DNA from: an uncultured Alcaligenaceae bacterium
GTDB lineage: Bacteria; Pseudomonadota; Gammaproteobacteria; Burkholderiales; Burkholderiaceae_B
Assembly: GCA_937952975.1 (NCBI GenBank)
Contig: CALFXX010000014.1
Coordinates: 1-21,957, forward strand
Reading direction: 5' to 3'
DNA: 21,957 nucleotides
Shown: positions 15,619-21,957 of the stretch, piece by piece
Layout: every line of letters starts with the position of its first letter
Numbering within the stretch: the first letter of the stretch is position 1
The notes under the pieces: generated by a model
Seen by the model: only the letters and a program-made list of their open reading frames with translations
Database searches by the model: none
Told to the model about the DNA's origin: nothing
Translations under genes and position numbers: made by a program

Positions 15619-15639
15619 GATTGCCGTGCTCGGCAATCA
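15618..15639. promoter_or_regulatory. 9-bp hairpin abutting the livH start codon
   Basis: On the minus strand the sequence before livH reads TGATTGCCG, AGCA, CGGCAATCA: a perfect 9-bp stem with a 4-nt loop. The last A is the first base of the livH ATG, so the stem occupies the normal ribosome-binding position and contains the alternative TTG start (15634-15636). It is a candidate translational control element or a protein binding site. Confidence 0.5.
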
Positions 15640-15717
15640 GCAAGGCATGGGAAACCCAAGCCCTCAAGGGTGACAGTGATCGCCACGAAATTCATTTTGT
15701 CTCGCTTAGAGTTGTGC

Positions 15718-15737
15718 GGCGCACAATGCTGTGCGCC
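15718..15737. promoter_or_regulatory. Perfect palindrome in the liv operon leader, candidate operator
   Basis: GGCGCACA (15718-15725), ATGC and TGTGCGCC (15730-15737) form an 8-bp perfect inverted repeat. It begins 13 bp past the -10 box of the predicted liv promoter, centred near +15 of the transcript. On the plus strand it is followed by a T-rich run, so it would look like a terminator there, but no plus-strand gene precedes it. Confidence 0.45.
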
Positions 15738-15749
15738 ATTTATCTTTTG

Positions 15750-15778
15750 TTTATAAAGCGAGATTACTTTCGAATCAA
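15750..15778 (-). promoter_or_regulatory. Predicted promoter of the liv operon
   Basis: On the minus strand TTGATT (15773-15778) and TATAAA (15750-15755) are 17 bp apart, with 4 and 5 of 6 consensus matches. This predicts a leader of about 125 nt before livH, containing the two palindromes at 15718-15737 and 15618-15639. It lies 51 bp downstream of the Bug stop at 15830. Confidence 0.5.
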
Positions 15779-15811
15779 GTTTTTTTACAAAAAATTGAAA
15801 CTTACTTAACG

Positions 15812-15839
15812 AACCTTATTCGCTTAACCTTACTCGCTT
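15812..15839. repeat. 14-bp tandem duplication at the 3' end of a Bug gene
   Basis: The 14-bp unit at 15812-15825 is repeated at 15826-15839 with one mismatch. On the minus strand the unit covers the Leu-Ser-Glu-TAA end of the Bug gene, so the last codons and stop are copied just beyond the real stop. A partial third copy (AACTT) follows inside the gene. Confidence 0.8.
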
Positions 15840-16801
15840 AACTTCAGCGTTTGCTTTGCGTTCGTAAACATCGTCTTTTGGTCTGCGAGATAGACCGCAT
15901 ACTCTTTTGGATCAAGCAAGGCGATCTGCGCGCCGATCGAACGTAGGCTATCGCTCATTTGAGTCTGATATTTTTCACTCGCTTTTTTAGCCGCTGAGTA
16001 GATCGCGTCAATCACTTCTTTAGGTGTATCTTTGGGTGCAGAAATACCATACAGCGCGCGGGCTTCGATTTTGTAGCCAAGCTCTTTTAAGGTGGGGACA
16101 TCAGGAAACGCTTGCAGACGCTTATCGCCGAAGACCGCTAACGCACGCAGACTACCCGACTGAACGTGGGCTAACGCAGGGCCAATTGCGGCCGAGGACA
16201 ATTCAACGTGCCCACCCAGCAAAGCGGTCACTGCAGGGCCACTCCCCTTCTCGGGGATGTGCGTCCATTCAATACCAGCCTCATTCGCAAAAATCTCTGC
16301 GATCAAGTGCGTGACACCCATTGCACCAGAGGTGGTGTAGTTAATTTTTTTAGGATTCTTTTTCGAATAGTCGATCAACTCTTGCATAGTTTTCCATTGC
16401 GAATTGGCTTTCACGACCAGAATAAAGCCCCCCTCAGATAAGGAGGCGATAGGCGCAAACGATTCGGTTGAGTACTTAATCTCTTTGTTAAAAGTTGGTA
16501 CGACCACGATCGACCCTTGCGAGGTGCCAACAAGCGTGTATCCATCGGGCTGGCTTGTTGCCACCATATTGGCCCCAATGCCACCACCCGCACCGGGCTT
16601 GTAGGTCATGATGACGGACTGCCCCAAAAACTCGCCCATCTTGTCGATGAAGGGCCGCAACATGGTGTCAGTATCACCAGGCGCAAACGGAATAATGACT
16701 TGAACAGGCTTTGTTGGGAAAGCATCCGCTGCGTGCACCGCAGGCAGTGCGAACAAGCTAAGAGCCAAGATGAAGGCTGAGATGACTTTATGTTGAATCA
16801 T
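15830..16801 (-). CDS. Bug/TctC-type periplasmic solute-binding receptor (4 of 5), variant ligand loop
   Basis: A 323-residue Bug-family receptor with signal peptide cleavage near VHA|AD (residue 24) and the opening FPTKPVQVIIPFAPGDTD. The conserved ligand loop, normally PGGSTD, is PGDTD here (41-45): one residue shorter and lacking the second glycine. The rest is standard: MTYKPGAGGGIGA, PDGYT (85-89), and INYTTSGAMG and ALLGGHVELS in the second lobe. The ATG at 16801 has a weak AAGAGA site. It lies upstream of the liv operon on the same strand but is separated by 211 bp with a liv promoter. It is divergent from Bug receptor 5; the gap 16802-17071 shows no promoter I would defend. Ligand unknown. 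Confidence 0.92.
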   Translation of the reverse strand: MIQHKVISAFILALSLFALPAVHAADAFPTKPVQVIIPFAPGDTDTMLRPFIDKMGEFLGQSVIMTYKPGAGGGIGANMVATSQPDGYTLVGTSQGSIVVVPTFNKEIKYSTESFAPIASLSEGGFILVVKANSQWKTMQELIDYSKKNPKKINYTTSGAMGVTHLIAEIFANEAGIEWTHIPEKGSGPAVTALLGGHVELSSAAIGPALAHVQSGSLRALAVFGDKRLQAFPDVPTLKELGYKIEARALYGISAPKDTPKEVIDAIYSAAKKASEKYQTQMSDSLRSIGAQIALLDPKEYAVYLADQKTMFTNAKQTLKLSE

Positions 16802-17071
16802 TGAATGTCTCTTTTATATGTACGTAACAGGCTGTCGCGACTTTACCGACGATTTGAACCTTGCAAGCTTCAGAGGTTGAAAGCTGAGCGCAATCCGGCA
16901 CGCTCGTGCGAAAACTTCATCCAACGCCGTCACCCAACTGACAGATAAAGTTTAACTGTTTCGATCGACTTACGCTTAATCTGAACGAGTTTGTACGCTC
17001 TTTTCCGCTAATATCAGAGCCATCTTAAAAGTATCAAAATGGGCGATGCTGGCCCGACCAAGGAGACGGAC

Positions 17072-18043
17072 TTGAGATGGATGTCACGAATCATTGAAGT
17101 AGCGGTAATCGTATTGGGGTTCTCCCTGAGCGCCACAGCAAACGCCCAGACATACCCAACCCGAGACATCACCTTCATCGTGCCCTATGGGCCTGGCGGC
17201 TCGACCGACCCGCTCTCACGGTTCTTTAGCAGCGCGTTAGAAAAAATATTGAAGACTAACGTCAACGTTGAAAACAAGCCAGGTGGCTCGGCCTCAATCG
17301 GCACAAGCGCAATGGTGCGTGCAAAACCTGATGGCTACACAATCGGCTTAGGCACCAATGCATCGCTCGCGTTTCAGCCCTTGATCAACAAAGGGCTCAT
17401 TTACAAATCAAGCGACGACTACGCGCCGATCGCTAAACTGGTTGACCTACCCACGCTGATTATTGTGCGCAACGATGCGCCCTGGAAAAACTTCGCCGAG
17501 TGGATGGCGGATGTGCGCCAGCGCCCAGGGAAAATTCGTGTCTCAGTGTCAGGCGTCAGAACAGCCCCTGATCTTGCGATTCAAGAGCTCAACAAGGTCG
17601 CGGGTGTTCGCATCGCGTCAATTCCGTTTAGTGGTGGTGGCGGCGAAGCTGTAATCGCCATGCTATCGGGTCGCGTTGAGACCCTGGCGACCCAAGGACC
17701 GGGAGTCGTGGCGCATGTTCAGGCCGGCAATGCACGTGTACTCGCCGCGTTTATGAAGGGATCGTATTATCTTTTCCCGGATGCGACTTCGATCGTAGAT
17801 GCCGGCTACAACGTCAGCTTGCCCGCTTCGTACGGCATCATCGGCCCCAAGGGGATGCCTAAAGAGGTACACGATCGTCTGGTAGCCGCCTCATTGGAAA
17901 TCGGTCAGAGCGCCGAGTTTAGTGAGTTTGCTAAAAAACACGGGTATCTGGTCGATGCGCAGGGGCCCGATGTTTTTCGTAAAGAAATTGACCAGTACAG
18001 TGCTCAGTTTTCAGAGTTGCTTAAATTTCTAGAAAAGAAATAG
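17072..18043 (+). CDS. Bug/TctC-type periplasmic solute-binding receptor (5 of 5)
   Basis: A 323-residue Bug-family receptor. I place the start at the TTG at 17072: AAGGAGAC (17060-17067) sits 6 bases upstream of it, and the protein then begins MRWMSRIIEVAVIVLGFSLS with a signal peptide cleaved near ANA|QT (25). The ATG at 17039 would put 11 polar residues in front, and the ATG at 17081 is too far from the ribosome site. The mature protein opens YPTRDITFIVPYGPGGSTD (ligand loop 41-46), followed by NKPGGSASIG and KPDGYT. IPFSGGGGEAVIAMLSG replaces the usual VPYKGGGPA stretch. It ends convergently, 152 bp from the CitE operon. No transporter partner is visible. Confidence 0.92.
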   Translation: MRWMSRIIEVAVIVLGFSLSATANAQTYPTRDITFIVPYGPGGSTDPLSRFFSSALEKILKTNVNVENKPGGSASIGTSAMVRAKPDGYTIGLGTNASLAFQPLINKGLIYKSSDDYAPIAKLVDLPTLIIVRNDAPWKNFAEWMADVRQRPGKIRVSVSGVRTAPDLAIQELNKVAGVRIASIPFSGGGGEAVIAMLSGRVETLATQGPGVVAHVQAGNARVLAAFMKGSYYLFPDATSIVDAGYNVSLPASYGIIGPKGMPKEVHDRLVAASLEIGQSAEFSEFAKKHGYLVDAQGPDVFRKEIDQYSAQFSELLKFLEKK

Positions 18044-18195
18044 CGCGCGTCTAACTATTTTCAAGAGCGTCATGGGCTTTAAACCCAAAACACGTTCTCC
18101 CGATCACCGCAATCTTGCCTCACGGCACATCATCCTTAAAGCAGACATCCTAAGAGGCGTGATGAACCTGGGCATCGCGAACGCTTAAAAACGCA

Positions 18196-19134
18196 TTATT
18201 GAGCCGCCGCCTGCGCCCGCGCCAGCGCCTTCTCTTTAAACAGGTCTTTTTCTTTACAAGCCCTGCCCCACTCAAGCGTTCTAAGCGCGAGTTCATATTC
18301 GTAGCAGTCCACCACCTTGCCTTCAACGGTCGTCACTGCTTCGCCCGCAAGTGTGAGCTCTTGCCAGACCTCTACAACCATCTGCGCCCAAGCCATTTCA
18401 TCCGCAGTAGGGGCCAGGCCAGTACACAGCGGTTCGATAAAATTTGGATGCAGCGCGGTAATTTGACGTACGCCGGCAGCATGTAAGGTTTCAGCTTCTT
18501 CGATTGCGTGATCGCGTTGATCGACACGACCCGATGGGTTATGAATAAATACCCCACCAGACGCTTCGATCCCTAAGCTCATCGCAGCCAATGCAACATA
18601 AGACGACGTGTAGGCATATTGATCAAAATCCACGAACATCTCAATGCCCAAGTTCACAGCCATGTCGTAGCCTGTACCGCCGCCCATTGACCAGATCTTT
18701 CGAGGTGTTGCCGATAAAATCTCGTGGATATTGACCACGCCCAACGCCGTTTCAATCATCGGTGATAGTTCGATATACCCCACAGGCACGCCATGCTCTT
18801 TTTCCAGTTGGCTAATCAATGCATGGGCGTACTGCATTTCAGCGGCGGTATCAGTTTTTGGCAACATGATGCGGTCAACACCAGGCCAGACCGCACAAGG
18901 TAAATCCGCATCAACAAAAGGCTTGTTAATACGAACGTAAATACTTGCACCGCCCTTGTTGGCTTTTTGAATGGATTCACGAATCAACCCACGACAGCGC
19001 GCTTTTTCAGCAAGCGGGATCGAATCTTCGATATCAAGAATATACACATCGCCACCGCGTGTCCAAGCCTTATCAATAAAGCGTGGATTCGTCGGCGTTA
19101 CAAACATTGTGCAGCGGGCCACTCTGTGCGTCAT
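18196..19134 (-). CDS. CitE/HpcH-family CoA-ester lyase, apparently complete (third of three paralogs)
   Basis: A 312-residue TIM-barrel protein of the CitE/HpcH group, which cleaves or condenses 3-hydroxyacyl-CoA esters such as citramalyl-CoA or malyl-CoA. It has the full family set: LDIEDSIP (33-40), Arg68 in YVRIN, IMLPK (89-93), metal ligand Glu128 (MIETALG), metal ligand Asp157 (GTGYDMAV) and a C-terminal lid with HPNFIEP, PTADE (242-246) and Asp276 (KVVDCYEY). The lid motif is usually MIDxP, so the Tyr after Cys is a divergence. The ATG at 19134 has GAGGA about 10 bases upstream, is 17 bp past the previous gene and is preferred over the longer frame to 19209, which would overlap that gene. 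It is the last gene of the CoA-transferase operon. Specific substrate not determinable. Confidence 0.88.
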   Translation of the reverse strand: MTHRVARCTMFVTPTNPRFIDKAWTRGGDVYILDIEDSIPLAEKARCRGLIRESIQKANKGGASIYVRINKPFVDADLPCAVWPGVDRIMLPKTDTAAEMQYAHALISQLEKEHGVPVGYIELSPMIETALGVVNIHEILSATPRKIWSMGGGTGYDMAVNLGIEMFVDFDQYAYTSSYVALAAMSLGIEASGGVFIHNPSGRVDQRDHAIEEAETLHAAGVRQITALHPNFIEPLCTGLAPTADEMAWAQMVVEVWQELTLAGEAVTTVEGKVVDCYEYELALRTLEWGRACKEKDLFKEKALARAQAAAQ

Positions 19135-19151
19135 GATGTCTTTTTCCTCAT

Positions 19152-20072
19152 TCAACGTTGGTGGGCTTGAATTTTTTGCTGATCGCGCTTGGCCACGCGG
19201 TCTGCCCACTCAAGGTAGACCTCGGCGCGCAAATCAACGGGCACGTCAATCATCTTCCCGTTCAGTGGCACGGAGGCTAGGCCTCGCTTCAAGCCTTCAG
19301 CAAACACTTGTCGAACCTCTTTGTAGTACTCGACCTCATCTGCGCTTGGACAAAATCCCTCATTGCATGCCTTGACCCAAGAAACCTGTGCGCACACGGC
19401 ACCTTTAAATCCCGTGTCCCGCGCGCGGCGTACAGCTTTTTTAAGCACAGCTTCATCGACTTCGGTTTGCGAAACACATAGCGGATAGCTCATCCCTTGC
19501 GCTTGAGCTTCGACTGACGTGGCAACAGTAATAATTTGCCCCTTGATAAATTCGATCGGTTCGACCTCAAGGGTCGTCTCAAAGGGGATCTCTAAATGTT
19601 GATACAAGGCTTGTTCGTTAATCGTCATCGTACCAACCCTTGGGCTTGCACGAGCAATCTCTAGCGAGTTCCATACACCTTGGGCAGTGGTGATTTCAAG
19701 ATCAAGCTCAACGGAGCCGCTTGCCAGACCCCGCTCGCGTTCAAGAATCTCAAGTCGCTCACTTACCCGCACAAGTTCAGCGCTATCGCCCACCCCAACG
19801 AGCACCACCCCGGTCAATCCGGTAAAGACTGTCGCCTCAAGTTCGGCTTGCGCAGTGCCTGCATTCAAACGCACAAATACTTCAGCACCGCCCTGAGCGG
19901 CGGCGGCGATGGCCGCTGGCATCCTGGCCTTGAGCACTTGCTGCCAGTCTTGCGCTGGGCTTTTGACAATATCCAAAATGATCGCATCGGCCCACGACTC
20001 AAAGGCTTTTTCTGCAAGCATTGGATCGTCGACTGACAAGCAAATCAATGAACGACGGATATAAGGTGGCAT
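19152..20072 (-). CDS. Degenerate CitE/HpcH-like protein lacking core metal ligands (second of three paralogs)
   Basis: A 306-residue member of the same fold, colinear with its downstream neighbour but altered in the active site. LDxEDS is LDIVKSP (33-39). The metal Glu is Thr128 (EITTAQGVWN). The GxxxxD metal Asp region reads TMTINEQALYQHLEI (148-162), with no Asp. Arg68 (FVRLN) is kept, and the C-terminal lid is intact with GFCPSADE (239-246) and a textbook KMIDVP (273-278; Asp276). By itself it should not bind the catalytic Mg2+ in the usual way. The ATG at 20072 has only a weak GGAT site; the 82-bp gap to the upstream paralog shows nothing recognisable. It could be a structural or regulatory subunit, or supply the lid Asp to a partner. 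Confidence 0.85.
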   Translation of the reverse strand: MPPYIRRSLICLSVDDPMLAEKAFESWADAIILDIVKSPAQDWQQVLKARMPAAIAAAAQGGAEVFVRLNAGTAQAELEATVFTGLTGVVLVGVGDSAELVRVSERLEILERERGLASGSVELDLEITTAQGVWNSLEIARASPRVGTMTINEQALYQHLEIPFETTLEVEPIEFIKGQIITVATSVEAQAQGMSYPLCVSQTEVDEAVLKKAVRRARDTGFKGAVCAQVSWVKACNEGFCPSADEVEYYKEVRQVFAEGLKRGLASVPLNGKMIDVPVDLRAEVYLEWADRVAKRDQQKIQAHQR

Positions 20073-20154
20073 TGCTAGTTATCCAAAAAATGAATGCGTA
20101 AAATTTTTAAGCGTTAACGGCTCTGTTGTAGCGGTTACTTGAAGGTTTGACGGC

Positions 20155-20880
20155 CTAACCAAAGCCTATATTTACTGGCGCGACCTGCTCGATTGCGGCA
20201 CAGACACAGCCACTAAACCCTAACAAGCGTGCCTCGCGGGCTGCGCGCATCGTTTCTTCGACTGATGCCACACCGCCGCGTGAACCTGGACGCCAAAAGG
20301 CCCCGAGCGGTTGTTTGCCGAGCATGCGAGCCGCCACGAGCGTTCGCGTCATCAAGAAACGGTACAGACGAAACTCGTTTTGTGGCACCCTACCAAGCAT
20401 CATTGACAAGTCAATCCGACCGACAGCGAGCGCACTGACTCGCGCACTTGCCCGAGCAAGAGTCTCAGCATTCCAAAAACTTTTTGCCGACTCAAGCATC
20501 AGCACGATTTCGATCGTGCCGAGTTCTATGCCTCGCTCTTTTTCAAGCTGAGTCATTAACGCATCAAGTTCAGCGACATCCGCGGCGTCATCCGGAGACG
20601 GCAGCACAATCCCTTTCAAACCACGACTGATCGCTGCACGCACGTCAGCCCAGCGTGTTGCACGATCCACGCGCACAAAAACCTCGTGATTAGTAGCTGC
20701 AAGTTTCGCGATCTGTGCACCGAGCCCCGCTCGGGCAAGCTCTTTATTTTTGGGCGGTACGCTGTACTCAAGATCGAGCACCGCTACGTCCGCACCGTGA
20801 GGTTCGGCATACGCCACAATGTCGTCGTGGTCAGCCGGCACAATCAGCCACGAACGTCGCAAGTTTTTGCTTTGACTCAT
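20155..20880 (-). CDS. CitE/HpcH-like lyase core lacking the C-terminal lid (first of three paralogs)
   Basis: A 241-residue protein with the CitE barrel core: LDLEYSVP (35-42), Arg70 (FVRVD), IVLPSP (91-96), metal Glu130 (LMLESAKSFW) and metal Asp157 (VGRIDLSMMLG). It stops at GFSGCVCAAIEQVAPVNIGFG, exactly where both neighbours continue with P-(S/T)-ADE and a further 65-71 residues carrying the lid Asp. The TAG is at 20155-20157. Other frames beyond it show no lid-like sequence, so a simple frameshift is not supported. The ATG at 20880 (AAGGG upstream) is preferred to the GTG at 20889. It begins 11 bp after the CoA-transferase stop, in the same operon. Confidence 0.85.
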   Translation of the reverse strand: MSQSKNLRRSWLIVPADHDDIVAYAEPHGADVAVLDLEYSVPPKNKELARAGLGAQIAKLAATNHEVFVRVDRATRWADVRAAISRGLKGIVLPSPDDAADVAELDALMTQLEKERGIELGTIEIVLMLESAKSFWNAETLARASARVSALAVGRIDLSMMLGRVPQNEFRLYRFLMTRTLVAARMLGKQPLGAFWRPGSRGGVASVEETMRAAREARLLGFSGCVCAAIEQVAPVNIGFG

Positions 20881-20891
20881 AGCTGCCACCC

Positions 20892-21957
20892 TTAAATAAT
20901 TTTTCTTTCTTTCAGACTAAGCTGTGTCGCAGCATCAATGCCGATACGCCCGAGCAACTCAGCGGTGTGTTCGCCTAACTCTGGCGCGGGCCGACGAATC
21001 GCCCCAGGCGAGTCAGATAAGCGCGGCACCACAGCATGCATCGGAATCGATCCCATTTCTTTATCGGGCATATCCACCACAATCTTTCTGGCAATCACAT
21101 GTGGGTCTTCGATGAACTGATCAATTGCGTAGACAGGGGCTGCGGTGATTTCATTTTTCTCAAAAAACGCCATCCCCTCTTCAAGGGTATGCGTTGAGAT
21201 GAACGCACGAATCGGCGCTTCAGCGGCATCCGCATTCGCAACACGATCTGCGTTGGTACGAAAACGTGGGTCGGTCAACATCTCGGGTACACCGAGTGCC
21301 GTATACAAGCGATTCACCATCACTTGCATTGAGGCAGACATCGAGATCCAACGACCGTCTTTGGTCGGAAATACGTTGCGAGGGCCTGCGGTGTTTGAGC
21401 GACTACCGATACGCGGGTCAATTTTTTGGGTCAATTTGTAGACGGCCGCCGAAGGCCCTAACACTGAATACATTGGATCAAGCAAAGGCAAATCGATCAC
21501 CTGGCCGCGTCCGGTTTGGTCGCGGTGCCGAAGCGCAGTCATCACGGCAAAAGAGCCATACAGACCCGTGATCATGTCAGCCATCGCTAAGGGCGGCAGC
21601 ACTGGCTCACGATCTTCAAAACCATTTTTAGCTGCAAAACCTGACACGCCTTCAACCAGCGTGCCAAACCCAGGCCGCAAACGATAGGGGCCATCTTGCC
21701 CCCAACCTGAAATACGCACGACCACAATCCCAGCGTTTCTTTTTAACAAGACCTCGGGGGCAAACCCCATAGCCTCTAACGTGCCAGGCCTGAAGTTTTC
21801 AATTAAGACATCAGCCTTCTCGACAAGCTTTAACAATAGCTCTTTACCTTCGTCGGCACGCAAATCAAGCGTCACACTTTTTTTGTTACGCGCATAAACT
21901 TTCCAGTGCACGCTAAAGCCCTGAATACGCCAGTCGCGCAAGGGGTCGCCTTTACCG
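20892..21957 (-). CDS. CaiB/BaiF family III CoA-transferase (N-terminus outside window)
   Basis: The frame is open through the right edge; 354 residues are visible and roughly 40-50 N-terminal ones are missing. The visible part starts GKGDPLRDWRIQG, which normally lies inside the protein, so a TTG start at 21941 is rejected. Family features are RNKKSVTLDL, DVLIENFRPGTLEAMGF, VVRISGWGQDGPYR and the catalytic Asp in GRGQVIDLPLLDPMYS (Asp155 counted from Leu/TTG at 21941), which forms the aspartyl-CoA thioester in this family. APELGEHTAELL near the C-terminus is also typical. These enzymes move CoA from one acyl-CoA to a carboxylic acid in the cytoplasm. It leads the operon, directly followed by three CitE-like genes, consistent with activating a substrate for retro-aldol type cleavage. 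Confidence 0.93.
   Translation of the reverse strand, partial: GKGDPLRDWRIQGFSVHWKVYARNKKSVTLDLRADEGKELLLKLVEKADVLIENFRPGTLEAMGFAPEVLLKRNAGIVVVRISGWGQDGPYRLRPGFGTLVEGVSGFAAKNGFEDREPVLPPLAMADMITGLYGSFAVMTALRHRDQTGRGQVIDLPLLDPMYSVLGPSAAVYKLTQKIDPRIGSRSNTAGPRNVFPTKDGRWISMSASMQVMVNRLYTALGVPEMLTDPRFRTNADRVANADAAEAPIRAFISTHTLEEGMAFFEKNEITAAPVYAIDQFIEDPHVIARKIVVDMPDKEMGSIPMHAVVPRLSDSPGAIRRPAPELGEHTAELLGRIGIDAATQLSLKERKII

Noticed and set aside
15718..15760. Intrinsic terminator on the plus strand (stem followed by T-rich run)
   Set aside because: No plus-strand gene lies upstream within reach; the flanking genes are on the minus strand, so a leader or operator role is more likely.
19135..19209. N-terminal extension of the third CitE gene to 19209
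   Set aside because: It would overlap the end of the preceding gene by 58 bp with low-complexity sequence; the ATG at 19134 has a GAGGA site and the normal CitE start.
20073..20154. Missing C-terminal lid of the short CitE protein hidden in another frame
   Set aside because: The other two frames give either a quick stop or about 28 residues without ADE or IDxP motifs, so a frameshift does not restore the lid.

Overview
The window looks like a chromosomal segment of a betaproteobacterium of the order Burkholderiales, probably an Alcaligenaceae-like organism. This is inferred from five Bug/TctC-type periplasmic receptors in 22 kb, a fused LivM-LivG transporter subunit, and a YcaO, NudC and DUF3820 set close to gammaproteobacterial and betaproteobacterial housekeeping proteins. 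Base composition is near 50% GC and even throughout. I see no rRNA, tRNA, IS element, integrase, phage gene or CRISPR array.

Layout. 1-99: the last codons of an SMP-30/gluconolactonase-like gene. 181-3201: two Bug receptors on the minus strand flanking an exported protein of unknown function. 3328-6848: housekeeping genes (nudC, divergent ycaO, a DUF3820 gene, a VOC-fold protein). 7007-10696: a third Bug receptor, an aldo/keto reductase and a divergent exported M20 metallopeptidase. 10786-15618: a compact minus-strand branched-chain-amino-acid-type ABC operon, livH > livMG fusion > livF > livK. It has a recognisable promoter about 130 bp upstream and two strong palindromes in its leader. 15830-18043: two divergent Bug receptors. 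18196-21957: a minus-strand operon entering from the right edge, with a family III CoA-transferase followed by three consecutive but very different CitE/HpcH-type lyase paralogs.

How the genes fit together. Much of the accessory content captures organic acids or amino acids in the periplasm (five Bug proteins, LivK). The right-hand operon has the logic of CoA activation (CaiB/BaiF transferase) followed by C-C bond cleavage of a 3-hydroxyacyl-CoA-type ester (CitE). No tctA/tctB membrane genes are visible, so the Bug receptors here are orphans.

The observation most worth following is in the triple citE set. The first paralog has the core catalytic residues but stops before the C-terminal lid. 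The second has the lid and its Asp but has lost the core metal ligands. The third appears complete. In this family the lid Asp acts in the neighbouring subunit's active site, so the first two could form a hetero-oligomer with composite active sites. Other unusual signals are a 9-bp hairpin touching the livH start codon and two independent tandem microduplications that copy the last codons and stop of livF and of the neighbouring Bug gene.
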